Shown here piece by piece: positions 8,901 through 16,518 of a stretch of 64,000 bases of DNA (within the stretch, counting starts at the first letter, position 1; the number at the start of each line of letters is the position of its first letter). A program made the position numbers and the translations under genes. Under the pieces are notes generated by a model, which did no database searches, had not been told where the DNA came from, and saw only the letters and a list, made by a program, of their open reading frames with translations. Source of the stretch: Candidatus Thiodictyon syntrophicum. GTDB taxonomy: Bacteria > Pseudomonadota > Gammaproteobacteria > Chromatiales > Chromatiaceae. The DNA is taken from the NCBI RefSeq assembly GCF_002813775.1, contig NZ_CP020370.1, positions 248,001 through 312,000 on the forward strand, read 5' to 3'.

Positions 8901-9363
8901 TGGGGTGGCGGAGCCCATGCCGGCGGCCCTGCTGCCGCAGTGGGTGGCGGGCTATCGCTTTCCGCCCCTCTGGCGCCTGAGCCCGGATTTCGCCTGGTCC
9001 GGGGCGACCCTGGACCTGCTGAGCGCCGAGTCCGAGTATCGGGACTGGGTGGCGCGCCTGATCCGTGCCGTCGGCCCCGGCGCCAAGACCAGGCCGGCGA
9101 CCCTGGAGGGCGCCCGCGGCGGCTTCGCGCACTGGTACGAGGGGGAGGGGCGCCGACTCTACGGCGCTCGGGACGACTTTCGCCGACTGGAGCCCCTGCA
9201 CCGGGCGGTGTCTGAGCGGGGTCTGGCGCTGTGGGCGGCCCGCGACCAGGGGGAGCCGACGGCGGGCCGGATCGCGGACCTCGTCGCCGCGCGCGACCTG
9301 TGCATCATCGGTCTGCAGGCCCTGCAGGAGGGAGTACTGGGCCAGGCAGACGCGGCGGGTTGA
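5950..9363 (+). CDS. Membrane GGDEF-EAL protein with PAS and GAF domains
   Basis: I start at GTG 5950, which has AGGAGC seven bases upstream, rather than an upstream TTG. The 1137-residue protein has a transmembrane helix near residues 11-30, a ~150-residue extracytoplasmic region and a second helix (WVYGGGLALALSLLSV). A PAS domain (GLWDWDLTTDRVFYSPRWK) and a GAF domain follow. An intact GGDEF is at about residue 656 (diguanylate cyclase). The EAL domain has EGL at about 784 in place of EAL, but DDFGTGYSS and IAEGVES are kept. The last ~120 residues resemble the CZB-like tail seen on some cyclases (HWYEGEGRRLYG...LHRAV). It likely sets local cyclic-di-GMP levels. Whether EGL leaves the phosphodiesterase active is unknown. 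Confidence 0.88.
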   Translation: MTPAGNNGHNGWAPVLWVLLTLALSVAADLILLERVGIPQRVLEAQSRAAEQILSRQAAALDELAGARPGLLRAVLSLDAGQPFLRVLALEDPDGRILTAVGPGADAGPSAAREPLSAAGATGGAALDPGTRLSLQPDQRGGLLRASLALAPAAPGRSGGRLYLELDLRAAEQAAWAERLAPAGWLPWVYGGGLALALSLLSVPYGRYRRHARKQRDDAALSAVEPDAAPPADGRSELTDLSALVNQLGQHCATQEVARQDAEARWEAALSVAGEGLWDWDLTTDRVFYSPRWKAQLGEPPEAIGDALDEWTSRMHPDDLDACRSAFARHQAGVVPGFECEFRLRAKDDAWRWFQCRGRITRRDPEGRGLRMIGTQADLTERKEAERTLTYLVGLETMLAETSRTLLAAQPEAVDQVLDRVLGALARRLEVERACLYALSADGQGLTATHEWCAVDIPEQRLGADAVAVSALPRWMETLRHGEEVQIDDLDHLPEAWGQDRQVLAAQGVCAIVAVPLRVGAGLAGCVVAEMTRAPRGWREGEVRALRLLGDLIGAALERRGFAQSLVESRQRVEQAALFDPLTGLPNRVLLAERMRTAMGAAMAGGTELAVCSLDLDGFKSLNEAHGQEVGDLILQAVAARLRQQVRESDSVARLGGDEFVLLLGGFEDPQACARVLDPLIAALGQPYQVADQELRVTASAGVTLYPHDAADADTLLRHADHAMYRAKQRGRNRCLFFNPSRDRRARARHSQLEQIGAAIDGDELVLYYQPQVDMRRRRVTGAEGLVRWQHPQRGLLPPAAFIPLLAGTALQQRLDWWVVERGLCQLTQWREAGLDLSLSLNISARSVQCESFVHDLGERLARHPGLAPDSLSLEILESEALVDLEAVARVIEHCAGLGVSFALDDFGTGYSSLTYFRRLPAQVLKIDRTFVRDMLRSPDDRNIVEGVVGLARAFRREVIAEGVESAAHGLMLLRMGCDQAQGYGVAEPMPAALLPQWVAGYRFPPLWRLSPDFAWSGATLDLLSAESEYRDWVARLIRAVGPGAKTRPATLEGARGGFAHWYEGEGRRLYGARDDFRRLEPLHRAVSERGLALWAARDQGEPTAGRIADLVAARDLCIIGLQALQEGVLGQADAAG

Positions 9364-9401
9364 GATCGCTTTCGCACCTGACATCAGGACCGGCTCCTGG
9401 T

Positions 9402-9430
9402 GTAGGGGCGGGTTTGAAACCCGCGCCTGC
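9402..9430. repeat. Dispersed GTAGGGGCGGGTTTG hairpin
   Basis: GCGGGTTT-G-AAACCCGC (9408-9424) is a perfect palindrome inside a longer imperfect one. It lies 45 bp after the GGDEF-EAL gene and could act as a terminator, though no U-tract follows. TATAAT at 9456-9461 might be a -10 element for rraA. Confidence 0.5.
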
Positions 9431-9593
9431 GTCCGGCTATCACGTCCGAGGACCATATAATCGGTATTGCCCGCTTTAATTGTTTCCCAGGGACCGGTTC
9501 GCCAACAATCGGGCGCTTGGGGACCCTGCGCCAACGCCGTCCCTTGAACGTCATTGGCGTTCATTTTGCGGACAATGACCGGATTCAATCGCC

Positions 9594-10082
9594 ATGAGCT
9601 TCAAGACCGCCGACCTTTACGACCAGTTCGAGACCCGGGTACGGGTCTGTGACCCCCTGTTTCGCGACTTCGGCGGACACCGCGCCTTTTGCGGCGCGGC
9701 GGTCACCGTCAAGTGCTTCGAGGACAACACCCAGATCAAGTCGGCCCTGGCGGAGCCGGGCGCCGCCCGGGTGCTGGTGGCGGACGCGGGTGGGTCGCTG
9801 CGCTGTGCCATGCTGGGCGACCTGATCGCGGCGTCCGCGGTCGCTCAAGGCTGGGCCGGGGTGATCCTCTACGGCTGCGTGCGCGACACCGACGAACTCG
9901 CCGGCATGGCCCTGGGCGTCAAGGCGCTCGCCGCCAATCCGCGCAAGAGCCAGCGCCGCGGGGAGGGCCAGCGGGACCTGCCGGTCACCTTCGCCGGGGT
10001 CTGCTTCGCCCCCGGTGACTGGGTCTACGCGGACGGTGACGGCATCCTGGTCGCCGCCGCGCGACTGCACCCGGCGGACTGA
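9594..10082 (+). CDS. rraA: RraA-family protein (regulator of RNase E activity A)
   Basis: The 162-residue length is standard for RraA. Characteristic blocks are TADLYDQF, FCGAAVTVKCFEDN, LVADAGGSLRCAMLGD and GWAGVILYGCVRDTDEL. RraA binds RNase E in the cytoplasm and lowers its activity; related proteins are 4-hydroxy-4-methyl-2-oxoglutarate aldolases, which cannot be excluded from sequence alone. It is nine bases upstream of aceK, so the two are probably one operon. Confidence 0.9.
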   Translation: MSFKTADLYDQFETRVRVCDPLFRDFGGHRAFCGAAVTVKCFEDNTQIKSALAEPGAARVLVADAGGSLRCAMLGDLIAASAVAQGWAGVILYGCVRDTDELAGMALGVKALAANPRKSQRRGEGQRDLPVTFAGVCFAPGDWVYADGDGILVAAARLHPAD

Positions 10083-10091
10083 GAGGCAGCC

Positions 10092-11840
10092 ATGGCCTGG
10101 ACCGAGGCGAAGCAGATTGCGCAGACCATCCTGGATGGTTTCGATATCCATTACCGACTCTTTCGGGAGATCACCGGCGGCGCGCGCGCGCGTTTCGAGG
10201 CCGCGGATTGGCACGCTGTCCAGGCCGCGGCCCGCGAGCGCATCGACTACTATGACCAGCGCGTGCAGGAAACCCTGCGCATCCTGCGCCGGGACTTCAA
10301 GCTCAATGACCGTGATGAGCGCCTGTGGCGTCGGGTCAAGGTGGAATACCTGCGGATGCTGCCCCAGCACCGCCAGCCCGAGTTGGCGGAGTCCTTCTAC
10401 AACTCGGTGTTCTGCCGGCTGTTCGATCGCCGCTATTACAACAGCGCCAATATCTTCGTCTGGCCGCTGTTCTCCACCGAACACCTGGAGGCGGAGAACC
10501 CCATCTACCGCCCCTATTACCCGGCACGCGACGGCTTCGTGCGGGTCTTCTCCCGCATCCTGAACCGGCTCGATTTCAGTCTCCCCTTCCGCGACCGGCG
10601 CCGGGACATCCGCAATCTAATGCAGGCGGTCCAGGACCGCTTCCCGCCCAATCGCGCCCTGGCGCAGAACTTCCAGCTCGCGGTGCTGTCCGAGCCCTTC
10701 TATCGCAACAAGGGCGCCTATATCATCGGCAAGGTCATCAATGGTGCGGATCAGACCCCCTTCGCCGTCCCCATCCTCAATGACGAGCAGGGTGGGCTCT
10801 ACATCGACGCCCTGCTGGCCGGCGAGGACGAGATCTCCGATGTCTTCAGCTTCTCCCGCGCCTATTTCATGGTCGACACCGAGGTCCCGGCCGCGGTGGT
10901 GGACTTCCTGCGGCCCCTGATGCGGCGCAAGACCAAGGCCGAGCTCTATACCGCCATCGGCCTCCAGAAGTTCGGCAAGACCGAGTTCTATCGCGACTTA
11001 CTGAAGCACCTGCGCTATTCCGCGGACGAGCTGCAGGTGGCGCCTGGCATCCGCGGCATGGTCATGTGCGTCTTCACCCTGCCGTCCTTCCCGTTCGTTT
11101 TCAAGGTCATCAAGGACCGGTTTCCGCCGCCCAAGGAGATGACCGCGGCGAAGGTCAAGGAGAAATACCTGCTGGTCAAGATGCACGACCGGGTGGGGCG
11201 CATGGCCGACTCCTGGGAGTATTCCCATGTCGCCTTTCCGCTGGCCCGCATCGCGCCGGAGTTGCGCGAACAACTGGAGACCGAATGCGCCGAGAGCCTG
11301 GAGCTGGACGGCGATCAGCTCGTCATCACGCACCTCTACATTGAGCGGCGTATGACCCCACTCAATCTCTATCTGCATACCGCGGACGAGGACGAGATCC
11401 TCCACGCCGTGCGCGAATACGGCGACGCCATCAAGCACCTGGCCGCCGCCAACATCTTTCCCGGCGATTTTCTCTATAAGAACTTCGGCGTCACCCGCCA
11501 GGGCCGGGTCGTCTTCTACGACTACGACGAGATCTGCTACCTCACCGAGTGCAACTTCCGCGAGATCCCGGAACCGCCCTATCCCGAGATGGAGATGTCC
11601 GCCGAGCCCTGGTACAGCCCGGGGCCGGCGGACGTCTTCCCCGAGGAGTTCGCCACCTTCCTGCTAACCGACCCGCGGATCCGCAAGATCTTCCTGACCC
11701 TGCACCGCGACCTGCTCGACCCCACCTGGTGGCGCGCCCGGCAAGCCGTGATCCGCTCGGGGCGCCTGGATGACATCTTCCCCTACCCGGCGGAGCGGCG
11801 CTTCAAGCGGCTCAAGAAGGCGCGGCCAGTCACCGGATGA
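10092..11840 (+). CDS. aceK: Isocitrate dehydrogenase kinase/phosphatase AceK
   Basis: At 582 residues this matches full-length AceK. The N-terminal regulatory region contains FYNSVFCRLFDRRYYN. The kinase-like half has the ATP-binding segment FPFVFKVIKDRFPPPK and the catalytic stretch FPGDFLYKNFGVT followed by VVFYDYDEICYLTEC. AceK reversibly phosphorylates isocitrate dehydrogenase to divert carbon to the glyoxylate shunt. Neither aceA nor aceB is adjacent, so it is separated from the classical aceBAK context and follows rraA. Confidence 0.96.
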   Translation: MAWTEAKQIAQTILDGFDIHYRLFREITGGARARFEAADWHAVQAAARERIDYYDQRVQETLRILRRDFKLNDRDERLWRRVKVEYLRMLPQHRQPELAESFYNSVFCRLFDRRYYNSANIFVWPLFSTEHLEAENPIYRPYYPARDGFVRVFSRILNRLDFSLPFRDRRRDIRNLMQAVQDRFPPNRALAQNFQLAVLSEPFYRNKGAYIIGKVINGADQTPFAVPILNDEQGGLYIDALLAGEDEISDVFSFSRAYFMVDTEVPAAVVDFLRPLMRRKTKAELYTAIGLQKFGKTEFYRDLLKHLRYSADELQVAPGIRGMVMCVFTLPSFPFVFKVIKDRFPPPKEMTAAKVKEKYLLVKMHDRVGRMADSWEYSHVAFPLARIAPELREQLETECAESLELDGDQLVITHLYIERRMTPLNLYLHTADEDEILHAVREYGDAIKHLAAANIFPGDFLYKNFGVTRQGRVVFYDYDEICYLTECNFREIPEPPYPEMEMSAEPWYSPGPADVFPEEFATFLLTDPRIRKIFLTLHRDLLDPTWWRARQAVIRSGRLDDIFPYPAERRFKRLKKARPVTG

Positions 11841-11852
11841 AGGCCCCGGACG

Positions 11853-11905
11853 GAACCGTGAACGTCGCGTAGCGACGCTGTGGGAGCGGCTTCAGCCGCG
11901 ACGAG
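11853..11905. repeat. Dispersed repeat (GTGGGAGCGGCTTC family)
   Basis: Reads ACCGTGAACGTCGCGTAGCGACG then CTGTGGGAGCGGCTTCAGCC, the inverse orientation of the 3.1 kb copy. It lies right after aceK. Confidence 0.7.
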
Positions 11906-11937
11906 ATTTCGCGGGTTACCCGAGCGTCGCGGGTCAC

Positions 11938-12001
11938 CGCCTCTGGGCCTCTGCGCCTCTGCGCGAGACCTCTTAAGAATCTCACGCAGAGACGCAGAGA
12001 A
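11938..12001. repeat. CTCTGCG / CGCAGAG inverted low-complexity repeat
   Basis: GCCTCTGCGCCTCTGCGCGAGA is followed ~25 bp later by TCTCACGCAGAGACGCAGAG, giving a near-palindromic hairpin. A related A-rich version (ACAAAGACACAAAGACAC) occurs at about 21335. Confidence 0.55.
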
Positions 12002-12019
12002 GAATTGCGTCAGTCGGGT

Positions 12020-12062
12020 TACCGTGAAAGCCGCTCCCGCCGAGGGCTTTCATGTTTCGGGG
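12020..12062. repeat. Dispersed repeat (GTGAAAGCCGCTCCCGCC family)
   Basis: A short unit of the same family. Between it and the next start at 12235 I see no gene. Confidence 0.55.
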
Positions 12063-12234
12063 GTGCCGGACAAGCTTTCATGGCCGTTAGCGGGTGGCGG
12101 CTCCCTGCCCCGCAGGCCGGGCTGGCCGCTCACCAGCCTGGTCGGCGACCGCTGCGGTCTCCAGCCGTGCCGACAACCCAACCCAATCCATTCGGGACGG
12201 GATGAATACCCAGTCTCGCCAAGGAGCAGCGGGC

Positions 12235-13494
12235 ATGACCCCAGAAGCATTGCTGCAGTTGATACGCCAGGGCGAGAATTCCGGCGTTGAATTCAAACGC
12301 GATGACCTGCGACCGGAACAATTGGCCCGGGAAGTCGTCGCCTTTGCCAATTTCCAGGGTGGCCGGGTGCTGATCGGTGTCGAGGACGAAGGCACCTTGA
12401 GCGGTATTCAACGCCCGGACTTGGAGCATTGGGTGATGGATACGGTCTTCGGTCGCACCGTTCATCCGCAACTGCTGCCGTATTACGAGGTCGTTTTCCT
12501 GGATGGCGGCATGCAAGTGGCGGTGGTGACGGTCTTGCCCGGCACGGCCAAGCCTTATGTCGTCCGGCACCATCAGCGCGAGGACATTGAGGACATCTAT
12601 GTTCGTGTCGGCAGCACCTCGCGGCTGGCGACCAGGGAGCAGCAGGCGGCCCTGTTTGCCGCGGGCGGCCTGCTTCATGCCGAATTGCTGCCGGTGTCGG
12701 GCAGCGCCCTGGCGGATTTGGATCGCGCCCGCTTGACCGATTATCTCGGCCGGGTACTGACGGACGAGATACCCCAAGACGAAGCGGCCTGGCTGGAGCG
12801 CCTGTGCGGTCTGGGCTTCATGGCCGAGCGCACCGATGAGGTGCCGGTCTGCACCATCGCCGGCCTGGTCCTGTTTGCGCATCGCCCGCGCCGCCTGTTG
12901 AGGCAGGCCGGAGTGCGCTGGATGGCCTTCCGGGGGAACGACATGGATTACCAGTCGCTTGATGATGCGGTGCTCGATGGGCCGCTGGTCGGTCTGTGGG
13001 CCACCGCGGGGACCGGACAGGTCTATCGGGCGCAGCCTGGATTGATTGAATCGTTCAGCGAGCGGGCCCAGCCGTTTCTGTCGCACGAGTCGGCGGAGCT
13101 GGTGGAAGGTCTGCGCCGTGAACGGCGCTGGCATTATCCGCCCGACGCGGTGCGCGAATCACTGCTCAATGCCTTGGCCCACCGTGATTGGACGCGCCCC
13201 GCCGAGGTCGAAGTGGTGAGCTACTGCAACCGACTGACGGTGACCAGCCCCGGCGGACTGCAAAACGGGATGACCATCACCAAGATGCTCGCGGGCCAGC
13301 GCTCCGCCCGCAACCCGATCCTGGTGGGGGTACTGCGCGACTACGGCTATGTGGACGCCCGCGGCATGGGGGTGCGGCGCAAGATAGTGCCGCTGATCCG
13401 TGAATACACGGGGAGCGAGGCGGTCTTCGAGGCGAGCGATGATTTCCTGCGGACTACCTTGCCGGCCAGGCCGCCTCAGTGGCCGAATCCATGA
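12235..13494 (+). CDS. AlbA_2 (Schlafen-type) ATP-binding protein / putative transcriptional regulator
   Basis: The N-terminal AlbA_2 domain shows NSGVEFKRDDLRPEQLAREV then ANFQGGRVLIGVEDEG. The C-terminal half shows the helicase-related Mg/ATP-binding pattern YPPDAVRESLLNALAHRDW, VTSPGGLQNGMT, and YGYVDARGMGVRR. Such proteins are usually annotated as ATP-binding or DNA-binding regulators, and several act in toxin or defence contexts. I chose ATG 12235 because AAGGAG sits eight bases upstream; ATG 12202 is possible. Length is 419 residues. It stands alone between repeat clusters. Confidence 0.75.
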   Translation: MTPEALLQLIRQGENSGVEFKRDDLRPEQLAREVVAFANFQGGRVLIGVEDEGTLSGIQRPDLEHWVMDTVFGRTVHPQLLPYYEVVFLDGGMQVAVVTVLPGTAKPYVVRHHQREDIEDIYVRVGSTSRLATREQQAALFAAGGLLHAELLPVSGSALADLDRARLTDYLGRVLTDEIPQDEAAWLERLCGLGFMAERTDEVPVCTIAGLVLFAHRPRRLLRQAGVRWMAFRGNDMDYQSLDDAVLDGPLVGLWATAGTGQVYRAQPGLIESFSERAQPFLSHESAELVEGLRRERRWHYPPDAVRESLLNALAHRDWTRPAEVEVVSYCNRLTVTSPGGLQNGMTITKMLAGQRSARNPILVGVLRDYGYVDARGMGVRRKIVPLIREYTGSEAVFEASDDFLRTTLPARPPQWPNP

Positions 13495-13511
13495 ATTCAG
13501 GCGCCCCAGCG

Positions 13512-13651
13512 GACGGCCCGGCCTTGATCGTCGTTGCGGCCGCCCCGGGTCGGAGTCCAAGGCTTGCGCCTTGGATCGACAGGACCAAGGCGCAAGCCTT
13601 GGACTCCGGAAGGTGGCGGCTGGCCGGAACGACGATCAAGGCCGGACCGCC
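13512..13651. mobile_element. MITE-like inverted-repeat element, family 2
   Basis: The outer arms GGCCTTGATCGTCGTTG and GAACGACGATCAAGGCC are inverted, and inside lie two inverted GGAGTCCAAGGC palindromic arms (with GCTTGCGCC in place of GCTTCAGCC). A near-identical element is at 57436-57560. It carries no ORF, so any transposase would act in trans. Confidence 0.7.
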
Positions 13652-13671
13652 CCGTCGGCAGCTCGCCGCCC

Positions 13672-13962
13672 TCAGGAATGATGCGTGATCGGCTTATCCG
13701 TAAACAGATAGTCCTTGAGTTCCTTGTCAAAGACCGCGTCCTGGCGGCGCACCCACTCCAGCAGCATGGCGGCGTGTTCCTTCTCCTCATCCCGGTTGTG
13801 GGCCAGGATATCCTTCAGATCCGGGTCCTTGCAGGCGTCGACCCGCTGGTTGTACCAGTCCACGGCCTCCAGTTCCTCCATCAAAGACTGGATGGCCCTA
13901 TGCATGTCCTTGGTCTCCTCGGACAGTTCCTCGACCGGCTCGTGATACCCCTCGTTCGCCAT
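13672..13962 (-). CDS. Encapsulated-ferritin-type (EncFtn) protein, stand-alone
   Basis: The 96-residue product has the family's metal-site and helix pattern: GYHEPVEELSEETKDMHRAI, SLMEELEAVDWYNQRVDAC and HNRDEEKEHAAMLLEW. EncFtn proteins form annular decamers that oxidise Fe(II) inside encapsulin nanocompartments. I start at ATG 13962 (GGGAG eight bases upstream). It stops at KDYLFTDKPITHHS, which lacks the longer C-terminal extension carrying the encapsulin targeting peptide in classical EncFtn. No encapsulin gene lies within the window. Ligands E and H are present, so ferroxidase activity is plausible; the compartment is unknown. Confidence 0.82.
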   Translation of the reverse strand: MANEGYHEPVEELSEETKDMHRAIQSLMEELEAVDWYNQRVDACKDPDLKDILAHNRDEEKEHAAMLLEWVRRQDAVFDKELKDYLFTDKPITHHS

Positions 13963-14234
13963 GGCATAATCTCCCGGGTGCAGTGGTTGAAGCGGCGGGC
14001 GCGCGCCGCGCGCGGCGACCATTGTCGGTCTCCCCCAGGCCCCTGGCAATCGGCTTTCCGGGAACTTGGGCGCGGACCCGTTGGAGCTTTGAGCGGCGCG
14101 GGGCGAGCCAGGGCAGGCCGCCGCGCCGCGCGGCCGGGGCCTTCGTCGTGCGGCTTTAGCATACTGGTGCGCGCCGGTAAAGTGCTGCATGATATCCCCT
14201 GAGATCCGCCCCGCACTCGTGAGGTGACCAGACG
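13963..14234. other. Divergent intergenic region
   Basis: It separates the ferritin-like gene from the CHAT cassette and must carry both promoters. No operator or repeat is clear. GAGGTG near 14220 is a plausible ribosome binding site for the CHAT gene. Confidence 0.35.
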
Positions 14235-16493
14235 ATGCTCATGCCTGCCGTCGTGCTCGATACCGCCATGACCGCCGCGGCGGCCCTGACGCGATTTGCT
14301 CGCTACGGGTTCTGGATCGATCCGACCCAGCCGCAGGCGCGAGCCTGGATCGAGGCCAGTGCCGCGCACCTTGGCCTCTCGTTCGATGCCGCGGCCGGGC
14401 GCCTGCGCCGCGAGTCGGACGGATTCGGCGCCGCCCTGCGGCGGCAGTGGGGCATGCAGATCCTCTGGTACGCGCGGCCGGTGGCAGAGGTGTTGGCCCG
14501 CTGCCATGCCGCACCCCCGGATGAGCCGCTGCTGCGCGTGCTGAACCTGCACGAGGCCGATAGCCCGCCGCGGATCGAGTTGCCATCCGAGGGGAACGTA
14601 CCCGATCGCACAGGAGTTGTTTTTCTCGGCGACCGGCCGGTAGGTGTGAGCGTCTTACCCGCCAGGTCCGAACCGCTGGGTAGTGACGGCGAGTCCGCGC
14701 TCAGAGCCGGCGCACCTGAGTCCTTTGAAGACTACGGCTACCGTGACACTTACGAGCGCAACTACGCCGACACCGATGCTACTGTGCGAGTGTCACGCGG
14801 CCCGGGCAGTCCGATCAGCACGCCGGATACGGCCACACCGTTGCCCGCAGCCACGCCGCCGCTGGTGCGCGCCTGGCCCCGCATCGATGCGCCCGACTAC
14901 GCCCCCGCCCGCACCCCGTTTACGGTGCTCGTCGGCCTGGGTGAGACGGCGCAGGCGCAGGTGACCGGCGGTGAGGTGGTGATCCCCAGGCCGGCGGACG
15001 CGCGGTTCGTGGAGGTCGGCGTCGAGCTGATCGCCGATGGCCTCGAGGCCCCCGACGGCTGGTCGCGGACGCTGCGCATCGAGGTCGCGGACCCGACGGC
15101 GGCCTCGGTTTCATTCAGGTTCGTGGGGCTTGACCCGACGGGCCCCGAGGCGCTGCATCTCACCACCCTGGAGGTCCGCTACCTGGTGGACGGCACGGTC
15201 TGCGGGACGGCCGCGCGCGCCCTGGTGATCGGCGCGGCGGACGCCTTGGCGCCGCCGGCGCGGCTGCCGTTCGGTACGGCGTGGCTCGACCGGCCGCCGG
15301 TCGCGACCCCCATCGTGCTGGCGCCTGATCCCACCCCGGCCGATCTCACGATCGAGATCGCCAAGCCCGATGGCAATTCGGCTACCGGCATGTACCAGTG
15401 CCGGCTGTTCTCGCCACATCCGCTGCCCGCCGGCCAGGGTCCGTTCGCCATCGACCTGGGGCAGGACGCGCGGACCTTCGCGCAGGCGCTGGTCAAGGAC
15501 ATCCGTACCTTCGCCGATGACCCGCTCGTGGACAATGTGCTGTTCGGGGCGGGCCGCTTGATTGCGGATCGGCTGCCCGCCGCCGTCTTCGACGCGCTCC
15601 GTGCCGCGGCCGCGGCCAGCGCGCCGCGCCCACCCGCGGTGCTGCTCGTCTCGGCCGATCCCTATGTCCCGTGGGAACTGGCGGGTCTTGAGCCGCCGCT
15701 CGACCCCACCCGGCCGGCCTATCTCGGGGCTCAGGTCGTACTCGGCCGCTGGCTGCGGGACCCGAGTGACAGGGCGGTCGGCGCGATGAACGGCGTCGCC
15801 GCGGCGCGCCCCCCGGCCCAGCCTCCCGTCACGCTCGGCGTCCGCAATATGGCCGTGATGGCCGGCCTGTACCGCGCCGCGTCGGGGCTGCGCCAACTCC
15901 CGCAGGCCGAGGAGGAGGCGGCCGCCATCGCCCAATCCTACGATGCCGTGCAACTGGCGGCGAGCACGCAGGACGTGAAGCGGCTGCTCGATGCGCAACT
16001 CACCCACCACTTCCAACAGATCGGCGGCGTGGAGGCGGTCCACTTCGCCGGCCACGGCGATGTCGATCCGGCCGTACCCGACGGCGCCATGCTGATGCTC
16101 AGCAACGGCAGGCCACTGCCGTCGCTGCTCTTTCGCAGCGCGCGGTACGGCGGTGCACGTCAACCACTCTTCTTCCTGAATGCCTGCATGATCGGTGTCG
16201 GCGGGGAACTGCTCGGGGACACCGGCGGCTTTCCGGGCCATTGTCTGCACGGCGGCTTCGGTGCCCTCGTCGGGGCGCTCTGGGAGATTGACGACACCGT
16301 CGCCCGGCAGTTCGCCATCGCCTTCTGGGAGCGTGCCCTGCCCACGGACGGCACGGCGGCCGTGCCGGTCGGCGAGGTGCTGCGAGACCTGCGATCACAT
16401 TATGATCCGAACGCGGGGGCGGTCCCGGCCCACACCTGGCTTGCCTATGTGTATTACGGGCACCCGCGCCTCACCCTGCAACGCATTCCCTGA
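14235..16493 (+). CDS. CHAT-domain (caspase-like) protease
   Basis: The 752-residue protein ends in a CHAT peptidase domain (about residues 530-752). The catalytic His is in HFAGHGD (about 603-608), and the catalytic Cys is in FFLNACMIG (about 651). The domain closes with GALWEIDDTVARQFAIAFW and WLAYVYYGHPRL. Residues 1-110 form a domain I do not recognise. About 130-210 is a polar, probably disordered linker, and about 220-330 looks like a beta-rich domain (VTGGEVVIPRPADARFVEVG). CHAT proteases cleave protein partners in bacterial conflict and death pathways. The next gene, 25 bases on, encodes an alpha/beta hydrolase, a plausible partner or substrate. Confidence 0.85.
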   Translation: MLMPAVVLDTAMTAAAALTRFARYGFWIDPTQPQARAWIEASAAHLGLSFDAAAGRLRRESDGFGAALRRQWGMQILWYARPVAEVLARCHAAPPDEPLLRVLNLHEADSPPRIELPSEGNVPDRTGVVFLGDRPVGVSVLPARSEPLGSDGESALRAGAPESFEDYGYRDTYERNYADTDATVRVSRGPGSPISTPDTATPLPAATPPLVRAWPRIDAPDYAPARTPFTVLVGLGETAQAQVTGGEVVIPRPADARFVEVGVELIADGLEAPDGWSRTLRIEVADPTAASVSFRFVGLDPTGPEALHLTTLEVRYLVDGTVCGTAARALVIGAADALAPPARLPFGTAWLDRPPVATPIVLAPDPTPADLTIEIAKPDGNSATGMYQCRLFSPHPLPAGQGPFAIDLGQDARTFAQALVKDIRTFADDPLVDNVLFGAGRLIADRLPAAVFDALRAAAAASAPRPPAVLLVSADPYVPWELAGLEPPLDPTRPAYLGAQVVLGRWLRDPSDRAVGAMNGVAAARPPAQPPVTLGVRNMAVMAGLYRAASGLRQLPQAEEEAAAIAQSYDAVQLAASTQDVKRLLDAQLTHHFQQIGGVEAVHFAGHGDVDPAVPDGAMLMLSNGRPLPSLLFRSARYGGARQPLFFLNACMIGVGGELLGDTGGFPGHCLHGGFGALVGALWEIDDTVARQFAIAFWERALPTDGTAAVPVGEVLRDLRSHYDPNAGAVPAHTWLAYVYYGHPRLTLQRIP

Positions 16494-16518
16494 CGACTGA
16501 CCCCAACGGAGAGCTGCG

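Noticed and set aside
5782-9588. Two very long minus-strand open frames (about 626 and 592 codons) opposite the GGDEF-EAL gene
   Set aside because: They are antisense frames kept open by high GC; their translations are Gly/Arg/Gln-rich with no domain, while the plus strand has clear PAS, GAF, GGDEF and EAL motifs.
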